A stretch of 64,000 bases of DNA from contig JAZNVU010000008.1 in assembly GCA_045592985.1 (NCBI GenBank), positions 1 to 64,000 on the forward strand, in the 5' to 3' direction. Below the pieces are notes generated by a model that saw nothing but the letters and a program-made list of their open reading frames with translations, was not told the DNA's origin and ran no database searches. Position numbers and translations under genes: made by a program. The DNA comes from UMGS172 sp045592985. GTDB taxonomy: Bacteria > Bacillota > Clostridia > Oscillospirales > Acutalibacteraceae. The number at the start of each line of letters is the position of its first letter. Within the stretch, counting starts at the first letter, position 1. Below, piece by piece: positions 42,752-51,095 of this stretch.

Positions 42752-43444
42752 ATGATTTTTAACGGTTTTCAAAAACTCACATTGCTCGACTACCCCGAAA
42801 AAACGGCTTGCACTCTTTTTTTGGCAGGGTGTAATTTTCGCTGTCCGTTTTGCCACAACGCCTCTTTGGTGACACATATTGAAAATTATGAGACATATTC
42901 TGAGGAGGACATACTTGATTTTCTGAAGAAAAGACAAGGTTTGCTTGACGGTGTTTGTGTGACCGGTGGTGAACCGCTTTTGCAAAACGGGATTGAGGAA
43001 TTTTTAGGCAAGGTTAAGGCGCTCGGCTACTCGGTAAAACTTGACACTAACGGAAGTTTTCCCGAAAAACTCAAAGCCTTGGTCGAAAAAGGTCTTGTGG
43101 ACTACGTTGCCATGGACGTAAAAGGCTCTATGCAAAATTATGGCAAATGTGTAGGTGTTGAAGATTTTGATACAGAATATATAGAGGAGAGTATTGACTT
43201 CCTTTTGTCCGACAAGGTGGATTATGAGTTCAGAACAACGGTGGTTGCCGAACTACATAATGTGGATGACATAAAGGCATTGGCACAACGCATAAAGGGT
43301 GCAAAACGGTATTTTCTGCAGAGTTTTGTCGATTCGGGTGACCTTATCGGCAAGGATATGAGTGCTGTTTCAGCCGAAGTTATGACACAAATGTGCAATT
43401 CTGCTTCGGAATTTGTCGAAAGTGCCAAAATTCGCGGAATTTAG
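42752..43444 (+). CDS. nrdG: Anaerobic ribonucleotide reductase activating protein (radical SAM)
   Basis: The 230-residue radical SAM enzyme makes the glycyl radical on NrdD. The [4Fe-4S] motif is the CxxxCxxC in GCNFRCPFCHN, and the SAM site has TGGEPLL. At 230 residues it is of the longer anaerobic-activase type (NrdG2-like, related to PflA-family activases) rather than the 155-residue E. coli form. ATG 42752 follows AGAGAGG. nrdD begins 134 bases later behind its own NrdR-controlled promoter. TATAAT at 42719-42724 is a plausible -10 without a good -35. Confidence 0.9.
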   Translation: MIFNGFQKLTLLDYPEKTACTLFLAGCNFRCPFCHNASLVTHIENYETYSEEDILDFLKKRQGLLDGVCVTGGEPLLQNGIEEFLGKVKALGYSVKLDTNGSFPEKLKALVEKGLVDYVAMDVKGSMQNYGKCVGVEDFDTEYIEESIDFLLSDKVDYEFRTTVVAELHNVDDIKALAQRIKGAKRYFLQSFVDSGDLIGKDMSAVSAEVMTQMCNSASEFVESAKIRGI

Positions 43445-43474
43445 AAAAAAACACAAGATATTGAAAAAAAGGTG

Positions 43475-43503
43475 TTGACAGAACACAATATATTCCGTAT
43501 AAT
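43475..43503 (+). promoter_or_regulatory. Consensus promoter of nrdD
   Basis: TTGACA (43475-43480), a 17-base spacer and TATAAT (43498-43503). One NrdR box fills the spacer. Confidence 0.92.
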
Positions 43504-43541
43504 AGAGCACGGACACACAAAAAAACCGCAATATATTGTGT
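43483..43541 (+). promoter_or_regulatory. Pair of NrdR boxes controlling nrdD
   Basis: Two 16-base sites match the NrdR consensus (ACACWATATATWGTGT) at 14 of 16 positions each: ACACAATATATTCCGT at 43483-43498 and CCGCAATATATTGTGT at 43526-43541. Starts are 43 bases apart, about four helical turns. The first lies between -35 and -10, the second just past the likely start of transcription, so bound NrdR with dATP would block RNA polymerase. Confidence 0.9.
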
Positions 43542-43578
43542 TTGCGGGGAAATTAAGAAATATTAAGGAGGATACGGA

Positions 43579-45942
43579 ATGTATAACGTAATTAAACGTG
43601 ACGGTAAGATTGCTTCTTTCGATCTTACAAAAATCAGCGGAGCCATCAAACAGGCTTTTGAAGCATGTAACAAACAGTACAACGACGATGTTATCGACTT
43701 TTTGGCATTAAAGGTAACCGCAGCCTTTGAACCCAAGGTAGAGGATCAGGCCATTACGGTTGAAAATATTCAGGATAGTGTTGAATCTGTTCTTATCAAA
43801 GCAGGCTATGACGATGTTGCCAAGGCATACATTATCTACCGCCGTCAGAGAGAAAAGGTTCGTAACCTTACCGCTACAATGGTTGACTACAAGGCAATCA
43901 TTGACAACTACCTTAACGTAAACGACTGGCGTGTTAAGGAAAACTCCACCGTTACCTATTCGGTTGGCGGACTTATCCTTTCAAACTCAGGTGCTGTTAC
44001 TGCTAACTACTGGTTGTCGGAAATTTATGATGACGAAATCGGCAACGCTCACCGCAACGCTGATATTCACATTCATGACCTTTCGATGCTCACCGGTTAC
44101 TGCGCAGGTTGGTCATTAAAACAACTTATTCAGGAAGGTCTTGGCGGTGTACCCGGAAAAATTACCTCGGCACCCGCAAGCCACTTGTCCACACTTTGCA
44201 ACCAGATGGTTAACTTCCTCGGTATTATGCAGAACGAATGGGCAGGCGCTCAGGCTTTCTCGTCTTTCGATACCTACCTTGCTCCGTTTGTTAAGGTTGA
44301 TAACCTTACTTACAGAGAGGTTAAGCAGTGCATCCAGAGTTTCATTTACGGTGTAAATACTCCTTCACGTTGGGGTACTCAGTCTCCGTTCACCAACATC
44401 ACTCTTGACTGGACCGTTCCTAACGACCTTGCAGAACTCAACTGTATTGTTGGCGGCAAGGAAATGGATTTCAAATATAAAGATTGTAAAGCAGAAATGG
44501 ATATGGTAAACCGTGCGTTTATCGAAATTATGATTGAAGGCGACGCCAACGGCCGCGGCTTCCAGTATCCTATTCCTACCTATTCGATTACCCGCGATTT
44601 TGACTGGTCTGAGACCGAGAATAACAAACTTCTCTTCGAAATGACCGCAAAATACGGCACACCTTATTTCTCCAACTACATCAACAGCGATATGGAGCCT
44701 TCGGACGTTCGTTCCATGTGCTGCAGACTTCGTCTTGACCTTCGTGAACTCCGCAAGAAATCGGGTGGTTTCTTCGGTAGCGGTGAGTCGACCGGTTCTG
44801 TGGGTGTTGTAACCATCAATATGCCCAGAATTGCATATCTTGCTAAGAATGAGGCTGATTTCTACGCAAGACTCGACAAGATGATGGATATTTCGGCACG
44901 TTCGCTCAAAGTTAAGCGTACCGTTATCACCAAACTTCTTGATGCAGGTCTTTATCCCTACACCAAGAGATATCTCGGCACCTTCAACAACCACTTCTCG
45001 ACCATCGGTCTTGTTGGTATGAACGAGGTTGGTCTTAATGCTAAATGGTTAGGCAAAGACCTTACCGATAAGAAGACCCAGCAGTTCACTAAGGACGTTC
45101 TTAACCACATGCGCGAAAGACTTTCGGACTATCAGGTTGAGTACGGCGACCTTTATAACCTTGAAGCAACTCCTGCAGAGTCGACTGCTTTCCGTCTTGC
45201 TAAGCATGACCTTAAGCATTATCCCGACATTATTACTGCCGGCAGAGGCGAAGGCGAGACTCCTTACTACACCAACAGTTCTCACTTGCCCGTTGGTTAC
45301 ACCGAGGATATCTTCTCGGCACTTGACGTTCAGGATGAGTTGCAGACCCTTTACACTTCGGGTACTGTTTTCCACGCTTTCCTTGGCGAGAAGTTGCCTG
45401 ATTGGAAGGCAGCCGCAAACCTTGTCAGAAAGATTGCCGAAAACTACAAACTTCCTTACTACACCATGTCGCCTACCTACTCGGTATGTAAGAACCACGG
45501 ATATATCGCAGGCGAGGCTTACACCTGCCCCGACTGTGGCGAAAAGACCGAGGTTTACAGCCGTATCACCGGTTACTACCGTCCTGTTCAGAACTGGAAC
45601 GACGGCAAGGCTCAGGAGTACAAAGACCGTAAGGTTTACGATATTGCTAATTCCAAACTTACTCACGACGGTGTCGTAAAGGCAGAAGAGAATTGTGCTT
45701 GTGAAAACAAGGCAAACGACGGTGTATGGCTCTTCACCACCGCAACCTGCCCCAACTGTAAAATAGCATGTGCTTTGCTCGATAAAGCCGGATTTAAGTA
45801 TGAGAAGTTGCTTGCTAACGAGCATGCCGACATGGCAACCTCGTTCGGTGTTAAGCAGGCTCCCACCCTTGTAGTTGTTAAGGACGGAGTTGTTTCCAAG
45901 TTTGCAGGTGTTTCAGACATCAAGAAAATGTTGGGAGCATAA
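43579..45942 (+). CDS. nrdD: Anaerobic (class III) ribonucleoside-triphosphate reductase with fused thioredoxin-like domain
   Basis: A 787-residue protein. An N-terminal ATP-cone (residues 1-90, VIKRDGKIASFDLTKI) gives allosteric control. The reductase barrel follows (about 95-620). The zinc site lies near Cys637, Cys650 and Cys653, and the radical Gly665 is in SRITGYYRPVQNWN. After the normal end there is an extra domain (about 690-787) with WLFTTATCPNCKIACALLDKAG (Cys724, Cys727) and the cis-Pro segment KQAPTLVV, clearly a thioredoxin/glutaredoxin fold. Together with trxB 6 bases downstream this points to thioredoxin-type reduction instead of formate. AAGGAGG lies 8 bases before the start. 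Confidence 0.95.
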   Translation: MYNVIKRDGKIASFDLTKISGAIKQAFEACNKQYNDDVIDFLALKVTAAFEPKVEDQAITVENIQDSVESVLIKAGYDDVAKAYIIYRRQREKVRNLTATMVDYKAIIDNYLNVNDWRVKENSTVTYSVGGLILSNSGAVTANYWLSEIYDDEIGNAHRNADIHIHDLSMLTGYCAGWSLKQLIQEGLGGVPGKITSAPASHLSTLCNQMVNFLGIMQNEWAGAQAFSSFDTYLAPFVKVDNLTYREVKQCIQSFIYGVNTPSRWGTQSPFTNITLDWTVPNDLAELNCIVGGKEMDFKYKDCKAEMDMVNRAFIEIMIEGDANGRGFQYPIPTYSITRDFDWSETENNKLLFEMTAKYGTPYFSNYINSDMEPSDVRSMCCRLRLDLRELRKKSGGFFGSGESTGSVGVVTINMPRIAYLAKNEADFYARLDKMMDISARSLKVKRTVITKLLDAGLYPYTKRYLGTFNNHFSTIGLVGMNEVGLNAKWLGKDLTDKKTQQFTKDVLNHMRERLSDYQVEYGDLYNLEATPAESTAFRLAKHDLKHYPDIITAGRGEGETPYYTNSSHLPVGYTEDIFSALDVQDELQTLYTSGTVFHAFLGEKLPDWKAAANLVRKIAENYKLPYYTMSPTYSVCKNHGYIAGEAYTCPDCGEKTEVYSRITGYYRPVQNWNDGKAQEYKDRKVYDIANSKLTHDGVVKAEENCACENKANDGVWLFTTATCPNCKIACALLDKAGFKYEKLLANEHADMATSFGVKQAPTLVVVKDGVVSKFAGVSDIKKMLGA

Positions 45943-45947
45943 GTTTA

Positions 45948-46856
45948 ATGTATGATATTATAGTTGTCGGCGGCGGTCCTGCAGGGCTCGTCGCCGCCCT
46001 CTATGCTAAGAGGGCAAATAAATCTGCACTTGTTATTGAAAAGGGCAGCTTCGGTGGACAGATAACCTATTCGCCCAAAGTTGAGAACATTCCCGGTTTT
46101 GCCGAGGTTACGGGCAACGAGTTTGCCGAGAAATTGGTCGAGCAGGTTTTGGGCCAAGAGGCTGAGGTCGAGTGTGCCGAGGTTTTGTCGATTACCGACG
46201 GTAAGATAAAAACTGTCCATACCGATTCGGGTGATTTCCAGGGCAAGGCTGTCATAATAGCCACCGGTGCAAAACACCGCCTTTTGGGTCTTCCTAATGA
46301 AGAAAACCTTGTAGGTAACGGTATTTCGTTTTGTGCTGTTTGTGACGGTGCTTTTTACGATGGCAAGACCGTTGCTGTTATCGGCGGAGGTAACTCGGCT
46401 TTGCAGGAGGCAATTTTGCTTTCCGACTTAGCCAAAAAAGTTATTGTTATCCAAAATCTTGATTTCCTCACAGGCGAAGCCAAGTTGCAGGAAAAATTAA
46501 AAGAAAAGTCAAATGTCGAGATAGTTCTTAGCACCACGGTTGAAAGCCTTATCGGTGACGATGAACTCAAAGGTATTGTAGTAAAAAATACTGCAGGCGA
46601 AACTACACAAATTGACCTTGACGGTATGTTTGTTGCTATAGGTCTTATTCCGCAAAACGAGATTGTGTCGGGTCTTGTCGATATCGATGAGAGAGGATAC
46701 ATAATTGCAGGCGAGGACTGCAAAACTTCGAGAGAAGGCTTTTTCGTAGCAGGTGACTGCCGTACAAAGTCTATCCGTCAGGTTGCAACTGCCTCGGGAG
46801 ACGGTGCGGTTGCTGCCATAGCCGCTTGTGACTATGCCGATTCGGTTAAACTTTAA
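45948..46856 (+). CDS. trxB: Thioredoxin reductase
   Basis: The 302-residue flavoprotein passes electrons from NADPH to a redoxin. The FAD site has VVGGGPAGLVAALYAKRA, the redox pair is Cys129 and Cys132 in FCAVCDG, the NADPH site has IGGGNSALQEA, and the C-terminus has the second FAD contact GDCRTKSIRQVATASGDGA. Length is typical of the low-molecular-weight bacterial type. It begins 6 bases after nrdD, so the most direct partner is the redoxin domain fused to NrdD. Confidence 0.95.
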   Translation: MYDIIVVGGGPAGLVAALYAKRANKSALVIEKGSFGGQITYSPKVENIPGFAEVTGNEFAEKLVEQVLGQEAEVECAEVLSITDGKIKTVHTDSGDFQGKAVIIATGAKHRLLGLPNEENLVGNGISFCAVCDGAFYDGKTVAVIGGGNSALQEAILLSDLAKKVIVIQNLDFLTGEAKLQEKLKEKSNVEIVLSTTVESLIGDDELKGIVVKNTAGETTQIDLDGMFVAIGLIPQNEIVSGLVDIDERGYIIAGEDCKTSREGFFVAGDCRTKSIRQVATASGDGAVAAIAACDYADSVKL

Positions 46857-46865
46857 TTGATAACA

Positions 46866-46908
46866 AAAAAAGACGCTGTGTATCAACCGATACACAGCGT
46901 GTTTTATA
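46866..46908. terminator. Bidirectional terminator between trxB and the PfkB-family kinase
   Basis: ACGCTGTGTATC and GATACACAGCGT form a perfect 12-base stem with A/T runs on either side. Confidence 0.9.
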
Positions 46909-46921
46909 GTTTTGATTAGTT

Positions 46922-47842
46922 CTAACGCCTGTTGTTGTCCTTAAAGTTCTGTAAAACATCGTCTATTTTTTGCCTATTGGCAAGTCCTTTTGAAAAAGCA
47001 GTAGCACTTCCGCATGCAACGGCAAGCCGCAGTGTGTCATAATAAGGCATGTTGGCTATTGTTCCTGCAATAAATCCTGCTACAGCCGAGTCACCGGCAC
47101 CAACCGAGTTTATAAGTTGACCTTCGGGTGCATTTGTAAAATAACGTTCGCCGTTTTCACAAAGCAAAACAGCACCTTTTTCAGCCATTGAGACCATGAC
47201 GTTTCCAGCGCCTTGGTCTTTTAATTTTTGTGCGCAGCAAAAAGCGTCTTCCACCGTGTTTACAGGGGTGCCGCAAATGGCAGATAACTCGTGATGGTTG
47301 GGTTTTATCAAAAATGGTTTATATTTCAAAGTGCTGGTAAGCAGGCTGCCTTCGGCATCTATTACGACTTTTACACCTTTTGGGCATATTTTTTGCATAA
47401 CCGTTTCGTAAACATTTTGCGGTAGACTTTTGGGAACACTGCCGGCCAACACAAGAAAATCTCCGCTTTCAAGACGGTCAAGTTTATTCAAAAACTCTTT
47501 CAAATCGGCAGTATTTATATCGGGACCAACCGCATTTATATCGGTCTCGTGGTCACAGCGCAGTTTTACGTTAATGCGGGTGTTACCACTGCAAAGTTTT
47601 ACAAAATCGGCGCGAATGCCGGATTTTTTAAGTTCTTCTAACACCTTGTCACCCGTAAATCCTGCAACAAAGCCAAGTGCCGTTGATTCTACTGTGAGTT
47701 GGTGCAAAACAAGTGAAACGTTAATACCTTTTCCGCCTATAAAATATTCTTCGCTTAAAGCACGGTTGATTTCACCTTGCAAAAGGCACGGAACATTTAA
47801 AATATAATCTATCGCGGGGTTAAAAGTAACGGTATAAATCAT
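46922..47842 (-). CDS. PfkB-family sugar kinase, 1-phosphofructokinase/tagatose-6-phosphate kinase type
   Basis: The 306-residue ribokinase-fold protein starts MIYTVTFNPAIDY and has GGKGINVSLVLHQL. It ends the active site with NSVGAGDSAVAGFIAG, where the Asp is the catalytic base. The NPAIDY start is shared by FruK and LacC, which phosphorylate fructose 1-phosphate and tagatose 6-phosphate. No PTS or FruR neighbour is present to decide between them. GAAAGG lies 8 bases before the start. Monocistronic. Confidence 0.85.
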   Translation of the reverse strand: MIYTVTFNPAIDYILNVPCLLQGEINRALSEEYFIGGKGINVSLVLHQLTVESTALGFVAGFTGDKVLEELKKSGIRADFVKLCSGNTRINVKLRCDHETDINAVGPDINTADLKEFLNKLDRLESGDFLVLAGSVPKSLPQNVYETVMQKICPKGVKVVIDAEGSLLTSTLKYKPFLIKPNHHELSAICGTPVNTVEDAFCCAQKLKDQGAGNVMVSMAEKGAVLLCENGERYFTNAPEGQLINSVGAGDSAVAGFIAGTIANMPYYDTLRLAVACGSATAFSKGLANRQKIDDVLQNFKDNNRR

Positions 47843-48003
47843 ACTAACAGCCTTTCTTTTTTCTGTTTTTTACATTATAGCATAGATTATCGGCACACAT
47901 CAATGTCAAAACAGAATAATTTTTGAACAAAATTTATGATAAAGCACTTTACGGCAAGTCTTTAAAATGATAAACTTATTATGTTAGGAGAGGCGGTTCT
48001 TTT

Positions 48004-48771
48004 ATGATATACAACGAAAACGTTAAGACTAAAGACGACCAACGTTGGTACTTGCTTGATAACATACGCGGTGTGTGTATTATCCTCGTTGTGCTTTACC
48101 ACGTGCTTTATAATTTGAGTGAGGAGTTTGGCGGAAATTATGCCTTTTTCAGGTCATACGGAATGGATACTTTCCGCGATTGTTTTGTGTCGGTTTTGGT
48201 GTTGCTTGCGGGTATTTCCTGCAGTTTCAGTCGAAGTAATATAAAACGCGGAGTAAAAACATTTTTGTGCGGAATGGTTATTACTGTGGTTACTGCGGCG
48301 GTGATGCCGAGTAACGTAATTATCTTTGGCATATTGCACTTTTTCGGCATTGCCATGCTGCTTTATGGTGTGTTTGGCAAAACAATTGAAAAAGTTCCGT
48401 TGGTAATAGGATTGCCCGTTTGCCTGCTTCTGTTTGCGTTTACCTATAGGTTGGCATATGGATTTGTGGGATTTTTAGACGTATGGAAAATTCCTGCCTT
48501 AAAGGTGCCGCACAATCTGTTTTTGTTTCTTTTAGGTTTTGATGTTCCTATTTTTTCGGCGGATTACTATCCTTTAATGCCATGGCTTTTTATGTTTTTG
48601 GCAGGTGCTTTTTTGGGTCGCTTTTTTAAAGAGGGCAAAGCGCCGTCGGTGTTTAAATTAAACCTCATACCGCCGTTAGGGTTTATCGGTCGGCACACGC
48701 TCATAATTTATATGCTCCACCAACCGATTATTTATGGGGTTATGTATCTGATTTTCAATTATTTGACATAA
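48004..48771 (+). CDS. DUF1624 / heparan-alpha-glucosaminide N-acetyltransferase-like membrane protein
   Basis: The 255-residue protein has about seven hydrophobic segments and begins with the conserved RWYLLDNIRGVCIILVVLYH, in which RG and the later YH are the family's hallmark. HxxxxYxLHQP-type residues (TLIIYMLHQPIIYGVM) are near the C-terminus. It is related to the acyltransferase-3 superfamily, whose members move acyl groups across the membrane. AGGAGAGG lies 11 bases before the start. Function in this organism is unknown. Confidence 0.75.
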   Translation: MIYNENVKTKDDQRWYLLDNIRGVCIILVVLYHVLYNLSEEFGGNYAFFRSYGMDTFRDCFVSVLVLLAGISCSFSRSNIKRGVKTFLCGMVITVVTAAVMPSNVIIFGILHFFGIAMLLYGVFGKTIEKVPLVIGLPVCLLLFAFTYRLAYGFVGFLDVWKIPALKVPHNLFLFLLGFDVPIFSADYYPLMPWLFMFLAGAFLGRFFKEGKAPSVFKLNLIPPLGFIGRHTLIIYMLHQPIIYGVMYLIFNYLT

Positions 48772-48783
48772 ATATAAAAAACC

Positions 48784-48812
48784 TTGACATTTTTGGCAGA
48801 CGGTGTTATTAT
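48784..48812 (+). promoter_or_regulatory. Promoter of the Trp T-box transcript
   Basis: TTGACA, a 17-base spacer and TATTAT. Confidence 0.85.
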
Positions 48813-48819
48813 TCAAAAA

Positions 48820-49079
48820 AAGAGAAACCGAAGATGAGGAGTAGTAACCTTCTTTATCTGTTCAAAGAGAGCCGTCGGCGGTGGAATGACGGTAGCAGAA
48901 ATTTGGGTGAATGGACCTTTGAGGGCGGCCGAAAAGGGCAACCTTAGTAGAAGCCGACGGAGTGCGACCGTTACAGCGCAACTTGTGTTTTGCACAAGGA
49001 AAGAGTGGGCGTTTTGCCAATTTGGGTGGTACCGCAGGATTTTTACATCTTGTCCCTTTTATAGGGGCAAGATTTTTTG
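48820..49079 (+). promoter_or_regulatory. T-box riboswitch, Trp (specifier TGG)
   Basis: The T-box GGGTGGTACCGCAGG lies at about 49024-49038; stem I shows AGAGAGCCG, GGTGGAA and GGTGAATGGACCTTTGAG with specifier TGG at 48912-48914. The terminator ATCTTGTCCC/GGGGCAAGAT with a T run ends at about 49079. It precedes trpB by 106 bases, with a short ORF and a second promoter in between. Confidence 0.95.
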
Positions 49080-49097
49080 TTTTTAAGGAGTTATGCT

Positions 49098-49148
49098 ATG
49101 CTTTTTACTAAACGATGGCGCAAGCCTGTAATTGACAACTTAATATAA
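49098..49148 (+). CDS. Short ORF with a Trp codon between T-box and trpB
   Basis: A 16-codon ORF (MLFTKRWRKPVIDNLI) directly follows the T-box terminator, with AAGGAG 7 bases before its ATG and TGG as codon 7. Its 3' part overlaps the second promoter. It may be a leader peptide, a remnant of a lost T-box-controlled gene, or chance. No homology claim is made. Confidence 0.35.
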   Translation: MLFTKRWRKPVIDNLI

Positions 49149-49160
49149 ATGAGGTATAAT
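49132..49160 (+). promoter_or_regulatory. Second, T-box-independent promoter of trpB
   Basis: TTGACA (49132-49137), a 17-base spacer and TATAAT (49155-49160), a perfect consensus, 26 bases before the trpB start and downstream of the T-box terminator. Confidence 0.85.
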
Positions 49161-49185
49161 AACGTATATTTTGGAGGAATAAAAA

Positions 49186-50406
49186 ATGAAACTTAACAAC
49201 GTTGATTTTGATACTTACTTTAACAATTATCCCGATAAAGAGGGCTACTTTGGAAAATACGGCGGCGCTTATATTGACGATAAACTCAAAAACGCCATGG
49301 CCGAGATTACCGAAGCCTATTTTTCTATCTGCCAATCGAGAAAGTTCATTGCCGAACTTCGTAGAATCCGCAAGGAATTTCAGGGCAGACCCACGCCCGT
49401 AACTCATTTGGAAAGACTTTCCGATTATTTGGGCGGTAAGGTTCAACTTTACGCTAAGCGCGAAGACCTTAACCATTCAGGCGCACACAAACTCAACCAT
49501 TGTATGGGCGAGGCTTTGCTTGCAAAGTATATGGGCAAGAAAAAGGTTATTGCCGAAACCGGAGCAGGTCAGCACGGTGTAGCACTTGCTACCGCCGCCG
49601 CTTACTTTGGACTCCAATGTGACATTTACATGGGCAGTGTTGACATTAAAAAGCAGGCTCCCAACGTTGCACGTATGAAGATTTTGGGTGCTAACGTTAT
49701 TGAGGTTACTCACGGTCTTGCCACTCTTAAAGAGGCTGTAGACGCCGCTTTTGATGCTTACAGCAAGGAATATAACGACTGTATTTATTGCATAGGCTCG
49801 GTTTTGGGCCCTCATCCGTTCCCCATGATGGTGCGCGACTTCCAGAGTGTTGTCGGTATTGAGGCAAGAGAGCAGTTTGTTGACATGACAGGTCACTTGC
49901 CAACCTCTATCGTTGCTTGTGTCGGTGGCGGAAGTAACGCAGCAGGTCTTTTCGCAGGTTTCCTTAATGACCCCGTTGATATCTACGGTATCGAGCCTTT
50001 GGGCAGAGGTCCTAAACTCGGTGACCATGCCGCAAGTCTTAAATACGGCACCGAGGGTATCATGCACGGCTTTAACAGCATAATGCTTAAAGACGAAAAT
50101 GGCGACCCTGCACCGGTTTACTCGGTAGCAAGCGGTCTCGACTATCCGTCTTCGGGCCCCGAACACGCATTCTTGCAGGATATCGGTCGTGTTAAGTACG
50201 ATGTTATCGACGATGAAGAAACCATTGACGCTTTCTTCAAACTTTCTAAAATGGAGGGTATTATTCCTGCTATTGAGAGTTCGCATGCTGTTGCATACGG
50301 TATGAAACTTGCCAAGACCATGGACCACGGTTCGATTCTTATAAACCTTTCGGGTCGCGGCGACAAGGATATGGACTACGTAATTGAAAATTACGGAATA
50401 AGATAA
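49186..50406 (+). CDS. trpB: Tryptophan synthase beta chain
   Basis: This 406-residue PLP enzyme joins indole and serine to make tryptophan. The PLP lysine lies in SGAHKLNHCMGEALLA. The catalytic Glu region is ETGAGQHGVA, the phosphate-binding loop is CVGGGSNAAG, and the C-terminus has LSGRGDKDMDYV. The usual HKLNN reads HKLNH here. No trpA or other trp gene is nearby, so it may salvage indole rather than complete the pathway, an option in the gut where indole is abundant. TTTGGAGG lies 9 bases before the ATG. Confidence 0.95.
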   Translation: MKLNNVDFDTYFNNYPDKEGYFGKYGGAYIDDKLKNAMAEITEAYFSICQSRKFIAELRRIRKEFQGRPTPVTHLERLSDYLGGKVQLYAKREDLNHSGAHKLNHCMGEALLAKYMGKKKVIAETGAGQHGVALATAAAYFGLQCDIYMGSVDIKKQAPNVARMKILGANVIEVTHGLATLKEAVDAAFDAYSKEYNDCIYCIGSVLGPHPFPMMVRDFQSVVGIEAREQFVDMTGHLPTSIVACVGGGSNAAGLFAGFLNDPVDIYGIEPLGRGPKLGDHAASLKYGTEGIMHGFNSIMLKDENGDPAPVYSVASGLDYPSSGPEHAFLQDIGRVKYDVIDDEETIDAFFKLSKMEGIIPAIESSHAVAYGMKLAKTMDHGSILINLSGRGDKDMDYVIENYGIR

Positions 50407-50410
50407 AATT

Positions 50411-50440
50411 AAAAGACTGAGGCAGTACCTCAGTCTTTTT
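50411..50440 (+). terminator. Rho-independent terminator after trpB
   Basis: GACTGAGG and CCTCAGTC with a 5-base loop, followed by TTTTT. Confidence 0.92.
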
Positions 50441-50465
50441 TAATGTTAATCTCTGTGCAAATCGC

Positions 50466-50819
50466 TCAGACCGGTCCACCGAGGCCGAAACTCACCGACA
50501 AGGCACGGTTGATTTTGTCCATTGCACCGTTGTCGAGACTGCCCATTTTTTCTTTTAAACGTTGTTTGTCAATGGTGCGCACCTGCTCAAGCAAAACTAT
50601 CGAGTTTTTGGACAACCCACAGCCGTCGGCATCAACCCTTATATGTGTGGGAAGGTTGGTTTTGTCCTGCTGGCTGGTTATTGCCGCTGCTATAACGGTG
50701 GGACTGTATTTGTTGCCGATGTCGTTCTGCACGATAAGTACCGGTCGCATTCCGCCTTGCTCCGAGCCTATGACCGGACTTAGGTCGGCATAATAGATGT
50801 CTCCTCTTTTTACTGTCAT
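50466..50819 (-). CDS. mazF: MazF-type endoribonuclease toxin (NdoA-like)
   Basis: The 117-residue protein has the PemK/MazF fold: an N-terminal VKRGDIYYADLSPVIGSEQG, the middle RPVLIVQND and ITSQ segments, and the LLEQVRTIDK segment. The Arg of RGD and Thr/Ser of TSQ are the usual mRNA-cleavage residues. GGAGAG lies about 10 bases before the start. Bacillus NdoA has its antitoxin directly upstream; here the 276 bases upstream hold no antitoxin-like ORF. Confidence 0.92.
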   Translation of the reverse strand: MTVKRGDIYYADLSPVIGSEQGGMRPVLIVQNDIGNKYSPTVIAAAITSQQDKTNLPTHIRVDADGCGLSKNSIVLLEQVRTIDKQRLKEKMGSLDNGAMDKINRALSVSFGLGGPV

Positions 50820-51005
50820 TATGGTTTCACTCTCCGAATTTGATTGTTCAATTATATTTTTACCGGTGAGGGAAATTTTTAGTCAAAATTTCTTTCTTTA
50901 TATTTTATGCAGGCTAAAAAAAGTCGACACAGTTTGTCTTGTTTTAACATCAAACGGTATATTTTACATAATTTAACAAAATTCGATAAATTTTTAAAAA
51001 CATGA

Positions 51006-51034
51006 TTGAAATTGTTTGCGGTTTAGGCTACAAT
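51006..51034 (+). promoter_or_regulatory. Promoter of the ORF at 51096
   Basis: TTGAAA, a 17-base spacer and TACAAT. The rest of 50820-51095 holds only AT-rich sequence and presumably the divergent mazF promoter. Confidence 0.6.
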
Positions 51035-51095
51035 AATACTATATATGTGCTTTTTGTGTTTTAACAGATTTTGATAATAAGAGAAGAGGATAAAT

